From assembly GCF_000688475.1 (NCBI RefSeq), contig NZ_JIAN01000005.1:1612001-1676000 (forward strand): a stretch of 64,000 bases of DNA, given 5' to 3'. The position numbers and the translations under genes are program-made. Position 1 is the stretch's first letter, and each line of letters starts with the position of its first letter. Under the pieces are notes generated by a model. It saw nothing but the letters and a program-made list of their open reading frames with translations, was not told the DNA's origin and made no database searches. The DNA is from Cellulomonas sp. URHE0023 (lineage in GTDB: Bacteria; Actinomycetota; Actinomycetes; Actinomycetales; Cellulomonadaceae). Positions 10,261-19,753 of the stretch are shown here, piece by piece.

Positions 10261-12984
10261 ATGTCTGCAGGGCGCAAGCTCGTCATCGTGGAGTCGCCAG
10301 CGAAGGCGCGCACGATCGCGGGGTACCTGGGCGACGGGTACGACGTCGAGGCGAGCGTCGGGCACATCCGCGACCTCCCGCAGCCGTCGGAGCTGCCCGC
10401 GGACATGAAGAAGGGTCCCTTCGGCAAGTTCGCGGTCGACGTCGACAACGGCTTCGCGCCGTACTACGTGGTCGACTCGGACAAGAAGAAGAAGGTCAGC
10501 GAGCTCAAGAAGCTGCTCAAGGACTCCGACGAGCTCTTCCTGGCCACCGATGAGGACCGCGAGGGCGAGGCCATCGCCTGGCACCTGCTGCAGGAGCTCA
10601 AGCCCAAGGTCCCGGTCAAGCGCATGGTGTTCCACGAGATCACCCCCGAGGCGATCCAGCGGGCGCTCGCCAACACGCGTGAGCTCGACAACCGCCTGGT
10701 CGACGCGCAGGAGACCCGCCGCATCCTCGACCGGCTGTACGGGTACGAGGTCAGCCCGGTCCTGTGGCGCAAGGTCCGCCAGGGTCTGTCCGCCGGTCGG
10801 GTCCAGTCGGTGGCCACCCGCCTGGTCGTCGAGCGTGAGCGCGAGCGCATGGCGTTCGTCGCCGCCGACTACTGGGACATCACCGGCACCTTCGCGGTCG
10901 CGGACGCGTCCGAGCCCGCCTTCTCGGCCCGTCTCTCCTCCGTCAACGGACGCCGCGTGGCCTCCGGTCGCGACTTCGCGGACAACGGCACCCTGAAGTC
11001 CTCCGAGGTCGTGCACATCGACGAGGCGGTCGCGACGAGCCTCGTCGCCAACCTCGCATCGTCGTCGTTCAGCGTGGCCTCGCTCGAGACCAAGCCCTAC
11101 ACGCGCAAGCCCGCCGCGCCGTTCACCACCTCCACGTTGCAGCAGGAGGCCTCGCGCAAGCTGCGGATGGCCTCACGGCAGACGATGCGCACGGCACAGG
11201 GTCTGTACGAGAACGGCTACATCACCTACATGCGTACGGACTCCTCGTCGCTGAGCGCGCAGGCCATCGACGCCGCCCGCCGGCAGGCCTCGGAGCTGTA
11301 CGGCCCCGAGTACGTGCCCGACGCTCCCCGCGTGTACACGAGCAAGGCCAAGGGCGCGCAGGAGGCGCACGAGGCCATCCGGCCCGCCGGTGACCACTTC
11401 CGGACGCCGGCCCAGGTGGCCAAGGAGCTGTCCGGCGACCAGTTCCGGCTGTACGAGCTGATCTGGAAGCGCACGGTCGCCTCCCAGATGGCCGACGCCA
11501 GGGGCCAGACCGCGTCCGTCCGCCTCGGCGCGACGGCGTCCGACGGCACGAACGTCCTGTTCTCCGCCTCGGGCACCGTCATCACGTTCCGCGGGTTCCT
11601 CGCGGCGTACGAGGAGGGCCGCGACGTCTCGCGGTACGACACGGACTCCTCGACCGCGGACACCGAGAAGGGTGACGCCCGGCTTCCCAAGATGGCCGAG
11701 GGCGACCCGCTCACGGCATCGGACCTGACCGCCGACGGGCACCGCACCTCGCCGCCGCCGCGGTACACGGAGGCCTCGCTGGTCAAGGCCATGGAGGAGC
11801 GGGGGATCGGGCGACCGTCGACGTACGCCGCGACGATCTCCGTGATCCAGGACCGTGGCTACGTGACCGGACGCGGGCAGGCGCTCGTGCCGTCGTGGCT
11901 CGCGTTCGCCGTCACCAGGTTGCTCGAGGAGAACTTCGACTGGCTGGTGGACTACGAGTTCACGGCCGAGATGGAAGAGGACCTCGACGCGATCGCGGCC
12001 GGCGACAAGGACCGCGTGGACTGGCTGTCGCGGTTCTACTTCGGCGACGGGTCGGGCAACGAGGAGGGCGAGGGTCTGCGCGACCTCGTCGCGAACCTGG
12101 GAGACATCGACGCGCGCGAGGTGAACTCGATCCCGATCGGCGACGGGATCGTCCTGCGCGTCGGCCGGTACGGGCCCTACCTCGAGGACTCTGCGGCCGA
12201 GCCGGCCGAGGACGGGACCACGCGTCGGACGTCGGTCCCCGAGGAGCTTGCGCCCGACGAGCTGACAGTCGAGAAGGCCCGCGAGCTCTTGGAGACGCAG
12301 CCCGACGGCGACCAGGTGCTCGGGACGGACCCGGTCACCGGCACGCCGATCGTGGCGCGCAGCGGACGCTACGGGCCGTACGTCACGGAGATCCTCCCGG
12401 ACCCGGAGATCGACACGTCGCTCTCGCAGGCAGCGCAGAAGCGTGCGCTCGCTGCGGCGCCCAAGCCGCGGACCGCGTCCCTGTTCAAGTCGATGTCCTT
12501 GGCGTCGGTGACGCTCGACGACGCGCTCATGCTGCTGTCCCTGCCCCGCGTCGTCGGGGTGGACCCCGAGTCGGGTGCGGAGATCACCGCGCAGAACGGG
12601 CGCTACGGGCCGTACCTGAAGAAGGGCACGGACTCGCGGACGATCGCCTCGGAGGAGGCGCTGTTCACGACGACCCTCGAGGAGGCGTTGGCCATCTACG
12701 CGCAGCCGAAGCGTGGGCGGGGCGCGACGTCGGCGCCGCCGCTGCGCGAGCTGGGCGATGACCCGACGTCCGAGAAGCCGATCGTCGTGAAGGAGGGCCG
12801 CTTCGGCGCCTACGTCACGGACGGTGTCACCAACCGGACGCTGCCGCGCGACCTCACACCCGAGACGATCACGCGCGAGCAGGCGATCGAGCTGCTCGTC
12901 GAGAAGCGCGCGTCGGCCCCGGCCAAGAAGAAGGCTCCTGCCAAGCGGGCCACGACGACGCGCGCCAAGGCAAAGTCGACGTGA
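10261..12984 (+). CDS. topA: DNA topoisomerase I
   Basis: Relaxes negative supercoils by transient single-strand cleavage; essential. 907 residues, the usual actinobacterial length. The Toprim domain opens with VIVESPAKA and has the acidic ATDEDREGEA motif. The catalytic Tyr is in GYITYMRTDS (codon 11227-11229, residue 323). The C-terminal half has four glycine-rich repeats (GRYGPYL, GRYGPYV, GRYGPYL, GRFGAYV) in place of zinc fingers, and ends in a Lys/Ala-rich basic tail (AKKKAPAKRA) as in mycobacterial and Streptomyces TopA. AGGAAGG precedes the ATG. Confidence 0.98.
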   Translation: MSAGRKLVIVESPAKARTIAGYLGDGYDVEASVGHIRDLPQPSELPADMKKGPFGKFAVDVDNGFAPYYVVDSDKKKKVSELKKLLKDSDELFLATDEDREGEAIAWHLLQELKPKVPVKRMVFHEITPEAIQRALANTRELDNRLVDAQETRRILDRLYGYEVSPVLWRKVRQGLSAGRVQSVATRLVVERERERMAFVAADYWDITGTFAVADASEPAFSARLSSVNGRRVASGRDFADNGTLKSSEVVHIDEAVATSLVANLASSSFSVASLETKPYTRKPAAPFTTSTLQQEASRKLRMASRQTMRTAQGLYENGYITYMRTDSSSLSAQAIDAARRQASELYGPEYVPDAPRVYTSKAKGAQEAHEAIRPAGDHFRTPAQVAKELSGDQFRLYELIWKRTVASQMADARGQTASVRLGATASDGTNVLFSASGTVITFRGFLAAYEEGRDVSRYDTDSSTADTEKGDARLPKMAEGDPLTASDLTADGHRTSPPPRYTEASLVKAMEERGIGRPSTYAATISVIQDRGYVTGRGQALVPSWLAFAVTRLLEENFDWLVDYEFTAEMEEDLDAIAAGDKDRVDWLSRFYFGDGSGNEEGEGLRDLVANLGDIDAREVNSIPIGDGIVLRVGRYGPYLEDSAAEPAEDGTTRRTSVPEELAPDELTVEKARELLETQPDGDQVLGTDPVTGTPIVARSGRYGPYVTEILPDPEIDTSLSQAAQKRALAAAPKPRTASLFKSMSLASVTLDDALMLLSLPRVVGVDPESGAEITAQNGRYGPYLKKGTDSRTIASEEALFTTTLEEALAIYAQPKRGRGATSAPPLRELGDDPTSEKPIVVKEGRFGAYVTDGVTNRTLPRDLTPETITREQAIELLVEKRASAPAKKKAPAKRATTTRAKAKST

Positions 12985-13817
12985 TGCGGGGGGTTCCCCT
13001 GACGCGTCGGCACCGTCCGTCAGCGGCGCTGGGTGCGCTGCTGGGGCTGGGGCTCGTCCTGGTGGCCGGGTGCTCCTCGCAGCCCGAGGCCGAGCAGCCG
13101 ACGCAGGCGGCGGTCACGCCGTCACCGACGCCGACGGTGGTCCCGGTGACCTTCGCCCAGGCGAGCACGGCCCTGAGCGACGGCCTCCTGCCGGGGCGCA
13201 CGGTCGAGCGCTGCGACGAGCTCGAGCCGGGGACGCCGGAGGCCGCCGCATTGCTCGAGGAGCAGGCCGCCGCGTCCGCGGAGGAAGCCGCCGCCGCCGG
13301 GGTGGCACCGACCGCCCCGGCGCTGCCCCAGTGCGGAGAGTCGTTCGGCGACCTCCGTGCGACGGCCCTGACCGGGTCCTCGACGCCTGACCTCGCCGAC
13401 GCCCAGATGCCCACCGCGGGTGGGGCCGTGCAGGTGGTGCAGGTCTACGAGCTCGCCGATGCCGCGGCTGCCCGGGCGGTCGTGGACCAGAAGGCCACGG
13501 ACCCCGAGAAGTGGGCCGTGGACGGTGAGGTGCCGCGCCAGCAGCTCGAGGGGACCCAGTACATCCCCCGCGGGGTGATCTCCGGCGCGTCCGTGACCCC
13601 GGTCGACCAGGGCGGGTGGTCCGGAGTCGCGCTGGCCCGGGACGAGGCCTCGTTCCAGGACGACGGCTCACCCGCAACCGACCCGTTCTCGGTCGCCGAC
13701 ATCTGGCTGTCGCGCGACACGGTCGTGGTCCACGTCCAGGTGGTGGGTGACGTGCCGGGCGCCGCGGGCCCGACCGCCGCGGACGTCGCCGAGAGGTTCG
13801 CGGCCGCCGTCGTCTGA
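12984..13817 (+). CDS. Hypothetical lipoprotein downstream of topA
   Basis: 277 residues with a clear lipoprotein signal: RRHRP, hydrophobic stretch, LVAGC with lipidated Cys. A Thr/Pro/Val-rich linker follows, then a globular region with two Cys (ERCDELEPG and LPQCGESFG) that may form a disulfide. The ATG overlaps the topA stop by one base (TGATG), so it is probably co-translated; an in-frame GTG three bases earlier is also possible. No family recognised; surface exposure is the only supported property. Confidence 0.75.
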   Translation: MRGVPLTRRHRPSAALGALLGLGLVLVAGCSSQPEAEQPTQAAVTPSPTPTVVPVTFAQASTALSDGLLPGRTVERCDELEPGTPEAAALLEEQAAASAEEAAAAGVAPTAPALPQCGESFGDLRATALTGSSTPDLADAQMPTAGGAVQVVQVYELADAAAARAVVDQKATDPEKWAVDGEVPRQQLEGTQYIPRGVISGASVTPVDQGGWSGVALARDEASFQDDGSPATDPFSVADIWLSRDTVVVHVQVVGDVPGAAGPTAADVAERFAAAVV

Positions 13818-13847
13818 CGCTCCGACGCGCTGGTGCGCCCTGAGCGC

Positions 13848-13853
13848 TAGGTT
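13848..13853 (+). promoter_or_regulatory. -10 box of a leaderless promoter (Gfo/Idh gene)
   Basis: TAGGTT, six bases, then ATG 13860; no Shine-Dalgarno sequence lies between. Confidence 0.65.
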
Positions 13854-13859
13854 GTCGCC

Positions 13860-14864
13860 ATGGCACGCACCGAGGACCCCCGTACCGCCCCTCCGATCCG
13901 CTGGGGCATCCTCGGCGCCGGTGGGATCGCCGCCGTGTTCGCCTCTGCGGTGAACGCTCACACCCGCGCACAGCTCGTCGCGGTCGGGTCCCGGAACCGG
14001 GACCGGGCCGAGCGGTTCGCCACGGCCCACGGTGTCCCGACGGTCCACACCGGCTACCGAGGTCTGGTCGAGGACGAGCGGGTCGACGCGGTCTACGTGG
14101 CCACGCCCCACTCGGAGCACCGCGAGCACGCGCTGCTCGCGATCGCCGCCGGCAAGCACGTGCTCGTCGAGAAGGCCTTCACGCGGAACGCCGCGGAGGC
14201 GGAGGAGATCTTCGCCGCGGCTCGGGCGGCCGGCGTGTTCGTCATGGAGGCGATGTGGACGCGGTTCCTGCCGCACGTCGACGCCCTCCACCAGGTGGTC
14301 GACGCGGGCGAGATCGGCGAGATCATCAACGTCTCCGCCGACCACGGGCAGTACTTCGCGTTCGACCCGAAGAGCCGCCTGTTCGACCCGAACCTGGCCG
14401 GTGGCGCCCTGCTCGACCTCGGCGTGTACCCGGTGTCGTTCGCGCACGACTTCCTCGGTGTGCCGGACTCGATCCAGGCGGTCGGGCAGCTCACCGAGAC
14501 GGGTGTCGACGGGCAGATCTCGATCGCGATGACGTACGGCGAGCGCACCCAGGCGACCTTGATGACGACGCTGTGGGCCAAGTCGCCGACGACCGCCGAG
14601 ATCACCGGCACCGAGGGGCGCATCAGCGTTGCCGGCGACTTCTACGGCACCACGTCGTTCCGGGTCCAGCGCCTCGACGGCCGGGTGTGGACCTTCGACA
14701 AGCCCGGCCAGAAGGGGCTTCAGTTCGAGGCCGCAGAGGTTGCTCGGCGCGTCGCGAACGGCGACGTCGAGAGCCCCCGCATGACGTGGGAGAACACTCT
14801 CGAGGTCATGCGGACCATGGACGCCATCCGGGCGCAGGTCGGGGTCGTCTACCCCGGTGAGTGA
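13860..14864 (+). CDS. Gfo/Idh/MocA-family oxidoreductase
   Basis: NAD(P)-dependent dehydrogenase, 334 residues. An N-terminal Rossmann fold shows GILGAGGIA with the dinucleotide-binding glycines; the VATPHSEH segment and HVLVEKAF (the EKP-type motif with the conserved Lys) follow. The C-terminal sheet domain holds GGALLDLGVYPV, a strongly conserved family motif. Members oxidise sugars, inositols or dihydrodiols (the trans-1,2-dihydrobenzene-1,2-diol dehydrogenase subgroup looks nearest). The substrate is not deducible. It is likely transcribed alone from its leaderless promoter. Confidence 0.9.
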   Translation: MARTEDPRTAPPIRWGILGAGGIAAVFASAVNAHTRAQLVAVGSRNRDRAERFATAHGVPTVHTGYRGLVEDERVDAVYVATPHSEHREHALLAIAAGKHVLVEKAFTRNAAEAEEIFAAARAAGVFVMEAMWTRFLPHVDALHQVVDAGEIGEIINVSADHGQYFAFDPKSRLFDPNLAGGALLDLGVYPVSFAHDFLGVPDSIQAVGQLTETGVDGQISIAMTYGERTQATLMTTLWAKSPTTAEITGTEGRISVAGDFYGTTSFRVQRLDGRVWTFDKPGQKGLQFEAAEVARRVANGDVESPRMTWENTLEVMRTMDAIRAQVGVVYPGE

Positions 14865-14912
14865 CGGTGACGGCGTGCCGTCCGCTGCGGGCCCGGTGTC
14901 CCTGGTGGCGGA

Positions 14913-14918
14913 TACCCT
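14913..14918 (+). promoter_or_regulatory. -10 box of a leaderless promoter (tmk-holB)
   Basis: TACCCT, six bases, then GTG 14925. Confidence 0.65.
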
Positions 14919-14924
14919 GACGCC

Positions 14925-15587
14925 GTGACCGACGCTGCCTCGACCTCCAGTCCGCACGGGCTGTTCGTGTCGTTCGAGGGCGGTGACGGGGCCGGGAAGT
15001 CGACGCAGGCCCGCCTGCTCGGGGACTGGCTGCGAGGGCTCGGGCGCGAGGTGGTCCTGACGCGCGAGCCTGGCGGCACGGAGCTTGGTGTCGAGCTGCG
15101 CAACGCGGTCCTGCACGGTGACCACGTCGACGCCCGGACCGAGGCGCTGATCTACGCGACCGACCGGGCGCACCACGTCGCCTCGCTCGTCCGGCCCGCG
15201 CTCGAGCGGGGAGCCGTCGTCGTCACGGACCGTTACCTCGACTCGTCGGTCGCGTACCAGGGCAGCGGACGCGACCTGGGGGCCGACGAGGTCGAACGTC
15301 TCTCCCTGTGGGCCGTCGACGGTCTGCTCCCTGCGCTGACCGTCCTGCTCGACCTCGACCCGGTCGCCGGGCGGGCGCGGCTCACGGGCGAGCCGGACCG
15401 GCTCGAACGAGCCGGCGACGAGTTCCACCGCCGGACCCGGGAGGCGTTCCTGGGACGCGCCGCGGCCGATCCGGGCCGCTGGCTCGTTCTCGACGCGACC
15501 CGCCCCGTCGAGGACCTCGCGCTGGCGGTGCGGGAGCGGGTCGGGCCGCTCGTCGCCGCGACGGCCCTCTCCGAGGGCGTGGCATGA
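14925..15587 (+). CDS. tmk: Thymidylate kinase
   Basis: Phosphorylates dTMP to dTDP for DNA synthesis. 220 residues. The P-loop is FEGGDGAGKST; the DR(Y/H) motif is VVVTDRYLDSS followed by VAYQG; REPGGTELG is the dTMP-binding segment. The lid region is in the stretch after LDLDP. The stop overlaps the holB start as ATGA (15584-15587). A tmk-holB pair is common in actinobacteria. Confidence 0.97.
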   Translation: MTDAASTSSPHGLFVSFEGGDGAGKSTQARLLGDWLRGLGREVVLTREPGGTELGVELRNAVLHGDHVDARTEALIYATDRAHHVASLVRPALERGAVVVTDRYLDSSVAYQGSGRDLGADEVERLSLWAVDGLLPALTVLLDLDPVAGRARLTGEPDRLERAGDEFHRRTREAFLGRAAADPGRWLVLDATRPVEDLALAVRERVGPLVAATALSEGVA

Positions 15588-16723
15588 GCAGCGTCTGGGA
15601 CGACGTGGTCGGGCAGGAGCCCGCGGTCGAGGTGCTGCGCACCGCGATCACGGACCCGTCCGCCATGACGCACGCCTGGCTGCTGACCGGTCCCCCGGGG
15701 TCCGGTCGGTCCAACGCCGCCCGTGCGTTCGCGGCCGCGCTGCAGTGCGAGAGGGGCGGCTGCGGCGTGTGCCACGACTGCACGACCACCCTGCGCGGGC
15801 TGCACCCGGACGTCACGGTCGTCGCGACCGAGGGCGTCTTCATCCGTGCCGAGACGGCCCGTCCGCTCGTGGAGCTCGCGCAGCGCAGCCCGGCGCAGGG
15901 CCGCTTCCGCGTGATCATCATCGAGGACGCCGACCGCCTCAACGACACCAGCGGCAACGCACTCCTCAAGGCGATCGAGGAGCCGGCGGGCCGCACCGTG
16001 TGGCTGCTGTGCGCGCCCAGCCAGGAGGACGTCCTGGTCACCATCCGGTCGCGGTGCCGCTCCGTCGCGCTGCGCGTCCCACCGGTGGACGCCGTGGCGG
16101 CGCTGCTCATCTCACGGGACGGCGTCGACCCCGAGGTGGCTCAGATCGCGGCGCGCGCAGCACAGAGCCACGTCGGCATCGCGCGGCGGCTCGCGCGTGA
16201 CCCGCAGGCCCGGTCCCGCCGGTCCGCGGTGCTGGGCATCGCCGCCAAGATCCGGGGCGTGGGCGACGCCGTCCTCGCGGCGGGGGAGCTGGTGGAGACC
16301 GCGCAGGCCGACGCCAAGGCGGCGACCGAGGAACGCGACGCGCAGGAACGCACCGAGCTGCTGCGCGCGATGGGCGCCGAAGGTGCCGCGACCCTGCCCC
16401 CGTCGCTGCGGACGCAGGTCAAGCAGCTCGAGGAGGACCAGAAGCGCCGCGCGACGCGTGCGCAGCGCGACGTCCTCGACCGGGCGATGGTGGACCTGCT
16501 GTCGCTGTACCGCGACGTTCTCGTCGTCCAGCTCGGTGCCGACGTCGACCTGGTGAACGTCGAGCACGAGGTGTCGGTGCGGGCCCTCGCCGAGTCGAGC
16601 ACCGCTGAGCAGACGCTGCGCCGGATGGACGCGGTGGGGCAGGCGCGCACCCGGCTGGCCGGCAACGTCGCACCGTTGCTCGCTGTCGAGGCCATGGCCG
16701 TGGCTCTGCGACCGCAGGGCTGA
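15584..16723 (+). CDS. holB: DNA polymerase III delta' subunit
   Basis: Clamp-loader subunit, 379 residues. It opens with VWDDVVGQEPAVEVL, typical of gamma/delta' proteins. The P-loop is degenerate in the actinobacterial manner (GPPGSGRSNAAR, with Arg where gamma has Lys). A four-Cys zinc module is visible (CERGGCGVCHDC). Walker B is IIIEDADR, and the sensor 1/SRC motif is IRSRCRSV. The start is the ATG in the tmk stop overlap; longer in-frame extension would lie inside tmk. Confidence 0.95.
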   Translation: MSSVWDDVVGQEPAVEVLRTAITDPSAMTHAWLLTGPPGSGRSNAARAFAAALQCERGGCGVCHDCTTTLRGLHPDVTVVATEGVFIRAETARPLVELAQRSPAQGRFRVIIIEDADRLNDTSGNALLKAIEEPAGRTVWLLCAPSQEDVLVTIRSRCRSVALRVPPVDAVAALLISRDGVDPEVAQIAARAAQSHVGIARRLARDPQARSRRSAVLGIAAKIRGVGDAVLAAGELVETAQADAKAATEERDAQERTELLRAMGAEGAATLPPSLRTQVKQLEEDQKRRATRAQRDVLDRAMVDLLSLYRDVLVVQLGADVDLVNVEHEVSVRALAESSTAEQTLRRMDAVGQARTRLAGNVAPLLAVEAMAVALRPQG

Positions 16724-16826
16724 CCTGGCCGGCCTTCGCTGGTCCGACCGGGCGAATGTCACCGCTCGCCCAAGGACCTCCCGGCAATCTCCCCGAGACT
16801 CCCACGGACCGTCCAGCCTCGACGGT

Positions 16827-16832
16827 TACGGT
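16827..16832 (+). promoter_or_regulatory. -10 box of a leaderless promoter (hydrolase gene)
   Basis: TACGGT, six bases, then ATG 16839. It favours 16839 over the in-frame GTG at 16833. Confidence 0.65.
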
Positions 16833-16838
16833 GTGGGC

Positions 16839-18416
16839 ATGCTGCCGTCGACCGATCACCCCGCCGCGCCCGGACGCGACGCCAGCGGCCGTCGGCGACA
16901 CCGCTCCGCCGCCGCCGTCGCGTCACTCGTCGGCCTCGTCCTGATCCTCGCGGGCTGCGTGGCTCCGAAGAACCAGACGACCGTCGCGACACCCCGCGCG
17001 CACTCGTCGACCCCGGCAGGTCCTCTGTCGACGTACTACGACCAGATCCTCGAGTGGTCGTCGTGCGACGCGGGCGAGTGCGCGACAGCGCGGGTCCCGC
17101 TCGACTACGCCGACCCGTCGGGCGACTCCATCGAGCTCGCCCTCGCGCGTTCCCGGGCGACGAGCGGGGACCCGATCGGCTCGCTGCTGATCAACCCGGG
17201 CGGTCCGGGGGCGTCGGGCGTCGACTTCCTCGCGCAGGCGCAAGGGATGGTCAGCAAGGACGTGCAGAAGAAGTACGACCTCGTCGGGTTCGACCCGCGG
17301 GGCGTGCAGCGCTCGACGCCGGTGGAGTGCGTGAGCGACCAGGAGCTGGACGACCTGTTCGCGTTCGACGCCGACTACACGACGGACGCCGGGATCCAGC
17401 ACGTCATCGACGTGTACGGCGAGTTCGGCGCCGCCTGCCTGAAGAACACCGGTCCGGTGCTCGGCCACATCGACACGGTGAGCGCCGCACGGGACCTCGA
17501 CATCCTGCGCTCGGCCCTCGGCGACGACGAGCTGCACTACCTCGGGTACAGCTACGGCACCGAGCTCGGTGCCACGTACGCGGCGATCTTCCCGAAGACG
17601 GTCGGGCGTATGGTCCTCGACGGTGCACTGCCCCCGACGCTGACGACCGACGAGGTCTCGGAGGGTCAGGCCGTCGGGTTCGAGAACGCGCTCCGGGCCT
17701 ACGTGGCGGACTGCCAGGCCGGCAAGGACTGTCCCCTGAGCGGCTCGGTCGACGACGGGCTCGGGCAGGTGGTCAAGCTGCTCGACGGGGCGCGCGCCAA
17801 CCCGTTGCCCACCGAAACGGACCGTGAGCTCACCGGCAACCTGGCGTTCCTGGGCATCGCGATGCCGCTGTACTCCCAGGACCTGTGGAAGTACCTGACG
17901 ATGGGGCTGGAGGGGGCGATCCACAAGAACGACGGCTCGGTCCTGCTCCAGCTCGCTGACGCCTACACGGACCGCGAGAGCGACGGCACCTACTCGACGA
18001 ACATGATGGTCGCGTTCAACTCGATCAGCTGCGTGGACCAGCCGCGGGTCGCCGAGCCGGACTTCGACGCGATGCGTGCCCAGGCGGCCCAGATCGAGGA
18101 GGTGGCGCCGACGGTCGGGCGGTTCTTCGCGTACGGCGAGACCATCTGCGCCAAGTGGCCGGTCCCTGCCGCCGCCGAGCTCGCGGACTACACCGCACCG
18201 GGTGCGCCGCCGATCGTCGTGGTCGGTACGACGAACGACCCTGCGACCCCCTACCGGTGGGCCGAGGACCTCGCTGAGCTGCTGTCGACGGGCGTGCTCC
18301 TGACCTACGAGGGCGAGGGGCACACGGCGTACGGGTCGTCCAACGACTGCATCGCGGACGCGGTCGACACCTACCTGCTCGGCGGTGAGGCTCCCGCGGC
18401 CGGGACCCGCTGCTGA
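16839..18416 (+). CDS. Secreted alpha/beta hydrolase, tripeptidyl-aminopeptidase type
   Basis: 525-residue lipoprotein peptidase of the S33/TAP-like group, which removes tripeptides or short acyl groups from exported substrates. The N-terminus has a long basic region (SGRRRHRSAA), a hydrophobic run and LAGC as lipobox. LINPGGPGASG contributes to the oxyanion hole. The nucleophile is Ser238 in GYSYG; the Asp (GTTNDPATPY) and His (GEGHTAYG) of the triad lie in the C-terminal TAP-like domain. Relatives occur in multiple copies in Streptomyces and mycobacteria. Transcribed alone. Confidence 0.9.
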   Translation: MLPSTDHPAAPGRDASGRRRHRSAAAVASLVGLVLILAGCVAPKNQTTVATPRAHSSTPAGPLSTYYDQILEWSSCDAGECATARVPLDYADPSGDSIELALARSRATSGDPIGSLLINPGGPGASGVDFLAQAQGMVSKDVQKKYDLVGFDPRGVQRSTPVECVSDQELDDLFAFDADYTTDAGIQHVIDVYGEFGAACLKNTGPVLGHIDTVSAARDLDILRSALGDDELHYLGYSYGTELGATYAAIFPKTVGRMVLDGALPPTLTTDEVSEGQAVGFENALRAYVADCQAGKDCPLSGSVDDGLGQVVKLLDGARANPLPTETDRELTGNLAFLGIAMPLYSQDLWKYLTMGLEGAIHKNDGSVLLQLADAYTDRESDGTYSTNMMVAFNSISCVDQPRVAEPDFDAMRAQAAQIEEVAPTVGRFFAYGETICAKWPVPAAAELADYTAPGAPPIVVVGTTNDPATPYRWAEDLAELLSTGVLLTYEGEGHTAYGSSNDCIADAVDTYLLGGEAPAAGTRC

Positions 18417-18470
18417 CGGTCGACCGGCTCCCGGGTTGCTGACCGGGCTGTCACGAGCGAACGTGTCGGG

Positions 18471-18929
18471 ATGACTCGTCTCACCAGAGGACTCAGCCCA
18501 GCGCTGGTCGTCCGCTCCCTCCTGATCGGCTGGGCCGCCGGCGCGCGATCGTCGCTCGGACCCGGCGCGGCGACCCTTGCGGGTCACGGGCGGCCCGCCG
18601 TCCGTGTCGGTGCCGCCGTCGGGATCGTCGGCGAGATGATCGGCGACAAGCTGCCGAACGCCCCGAGCCGGCTGGGCCACGGGGGCGCAGCGTTTCGCGC
18701 GGCCGCGGGCGCGATGGGGGCGTCCACCCTCGCGCGTCGTGCGTCGGCGAGCCCGGTGCTCCCCGCGGTGGCCGGTGCGCTCGCCGGGTTCGTCAGCGCG
18801 CACGCAGGCGCGTCGTGGCGGGCGTGGGCCGTGGGCCGGATGCCGGACGTTCAGGCCGCGCTCATCGAGGACGCGGTCGCGCTCGGAGCCGCTGCGCTTG
18901 CCTGCCTGCCCGGGCGTCCGCACGCCTGA
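18471..18929 (+). CDS. Small DUF4126-like membrane protein
   Basis: 152 residues with several weakly hydrophobic, Ala/Gly-rich helices. The order of motifs (GWAAGARSSLGP, then GEMIGDKLPNAPSR) matches the DUF4126 group of small membrane proteins of unknown role. A probable leaderless promoter precedes the ATG: TTGCTG, 17 bases, GAACGT, six bases, start. No functional clue comes from the neighbours. Confidence 0.7.
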   Translation: MTRLTRGLSPALVVRSLLIGWAAGARSSLGPGAATLAGHGRPAVRVGAAVGIVGEMIGDKLPNAPSRLGHGGAAFRAAAGAMGASTLARRASASPVLPAVAGALAGFVSAHAGASWRAWAVGRMPDVQAALIEDAVALGAAALACLPGRPHA

Positions 18930-18940
18930 CCCTGCTCGCT

Positions 18941-18970
18941 TTGGAGCGAGCGGGGTCCTACGGGTACAGT
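18941..18970 (+). promoter_or_regulatory. Promoter of tRNA-Thr
   Basis: TTGGAG (18941-18946) and TACAGT (18965-18970) with an 18-bp spacer, 35 bases before the mature tRNA 5' end. Confidence 0.7.
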
Positions 18971-19005
18971 TGGCGCGCTCGCCGAGGTCTCTGGACCGCG
19001 ACGAC

Positions 19006-19081
19006 GCCGCCTTAGCTCAGTCGGCAGAGCGTCTCACTCGTAATGAGAAGGTCAAGAGTTCGATTCTCTTAGGCGGCTCCA
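19006..19081 (+). tRNA. tRNA-Thr, anticodon CGU
   Basis: A 76-nt cloverleaf. The acceptor stem GCCGCCT (19006-19012) pairs with AGGCGGC (19071-19077), followed by the discriminator T and an encoded CCA. The D arm starts TAGCTCAG. The anticodon stem TCTCA/TGAGA encloses loop CTCGTAA with anticodon CGT, which reads ACG. The T arm carries GTTCGATTC. Confidence 0.97.
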
Positions 19082-19090
19082 CACCTGACC

Positions 19091-19120
19091 TGCGGCTTCA
19101 CCTCTCGGGGTGGGGCCGCA
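19091..19120 (+). terminator. Hairpin after tRNA-Thr
   Basis: TGCGGC (19091-19096) pairs with GCCGCA (19115-19120). Two possible U-G pairs connect to an inner CACC/GGTG stem with loop TCTCGG. It begins ten bases after the tRNA. Confidence 0.6.
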
Positions 19121-19272
19121 TCGTCGTTCCCGGCCGCTCGCCTAGGGAGCGGAGCGTGACTGCGCTGCACGAGGTCCGCAGCGGCCAGCCCTGGTGGCTG
19201 TGCGAGTGCGACCTGACGGCCAACTGGCTGTGCCTCGGCGCTTGCCACGACCGAGCTCTCGACGAACAGGCG

Positions 19273-19671
19273 TCAGGAGAGACCTTCGGTGGGCGCTCCA
19301 GTCCGAACCGCCTCGACGAAGCCGATCGGCGGCAGGTACGAGTGGGCGTCGATGTAGTGGGCGATGAGCACGGGCGCGGCATAGATGGTGCCGTCAGTCG
19401 CGGTGATCCAGATCTCACCGTTGCCGTGGGCGACATCGGGCGCCGCTCGCAGGAACTGCGGCGGTGGAGCGGCACGCCAGCAGAACTGGCAGTAGTGGTA
19501 GCCACGCATCAACCGCACGGGATGAGCGGCGAGCTCGACCAACCGCACCGTGACGTCCTCGGGGCAGGCTCCAGTCGCGAAGGGGGCACTCTCATCGAGC
19601 CAACCCACGGCTAGTGCGTCGGGCGCCTCACGGTCGTAGTCGTACGGTGCGAGATCCGCGATGTGAGCCAC
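19273..19671 (-). CDS. Small hypothetical protein, DUF7919-like
   Basis: 132 residues, probable GTG start. It opens HIADLAPYDYD and contains VGWLDESAPF, a CxxC pair (Cys61, Cys64 in YHYCQFCWR), a GEIWI segment and APVLIAHYID. This order recalls a small actinobacterial family (DUF7919-type) with no known function that often sits alone among mobile or accessory genes. The CxxC could bind metal. It lies just past the tRNA on the opposite strand and is followed upstream by another small unknown gene. Confidence 0.65.
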   Translation of the reverse strand: MAHIADLAPYDYDREAPDALAVGWLDESAPFATGACPEDVTVRLVELAAHPVRLMRGYHYCQFCWRAAPPPQFLRAAPDVAHGNGEIWITATDGTIYAAPVLIAHYIDAHSYLPPIGFVEAVRTGAPTEGLS

Positions 19672-19753
19672 GGCTGATCATGGCAGCGCGCACGGCGGTG
19701 TCCAGGGGCGGCGCGCTCAAGTTGCTCGTCACGCTCCTGGTCAGCGGGGTGCA

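Noticed and set aside
16923..18923. A 666-codon minus-strand frame opposite the hydrolase and DUF4126-like genes
   Set aside because: Low-complexity Arg/Val/Asp composition and no family match; the plus-strand genes have clear motifs and promoters.
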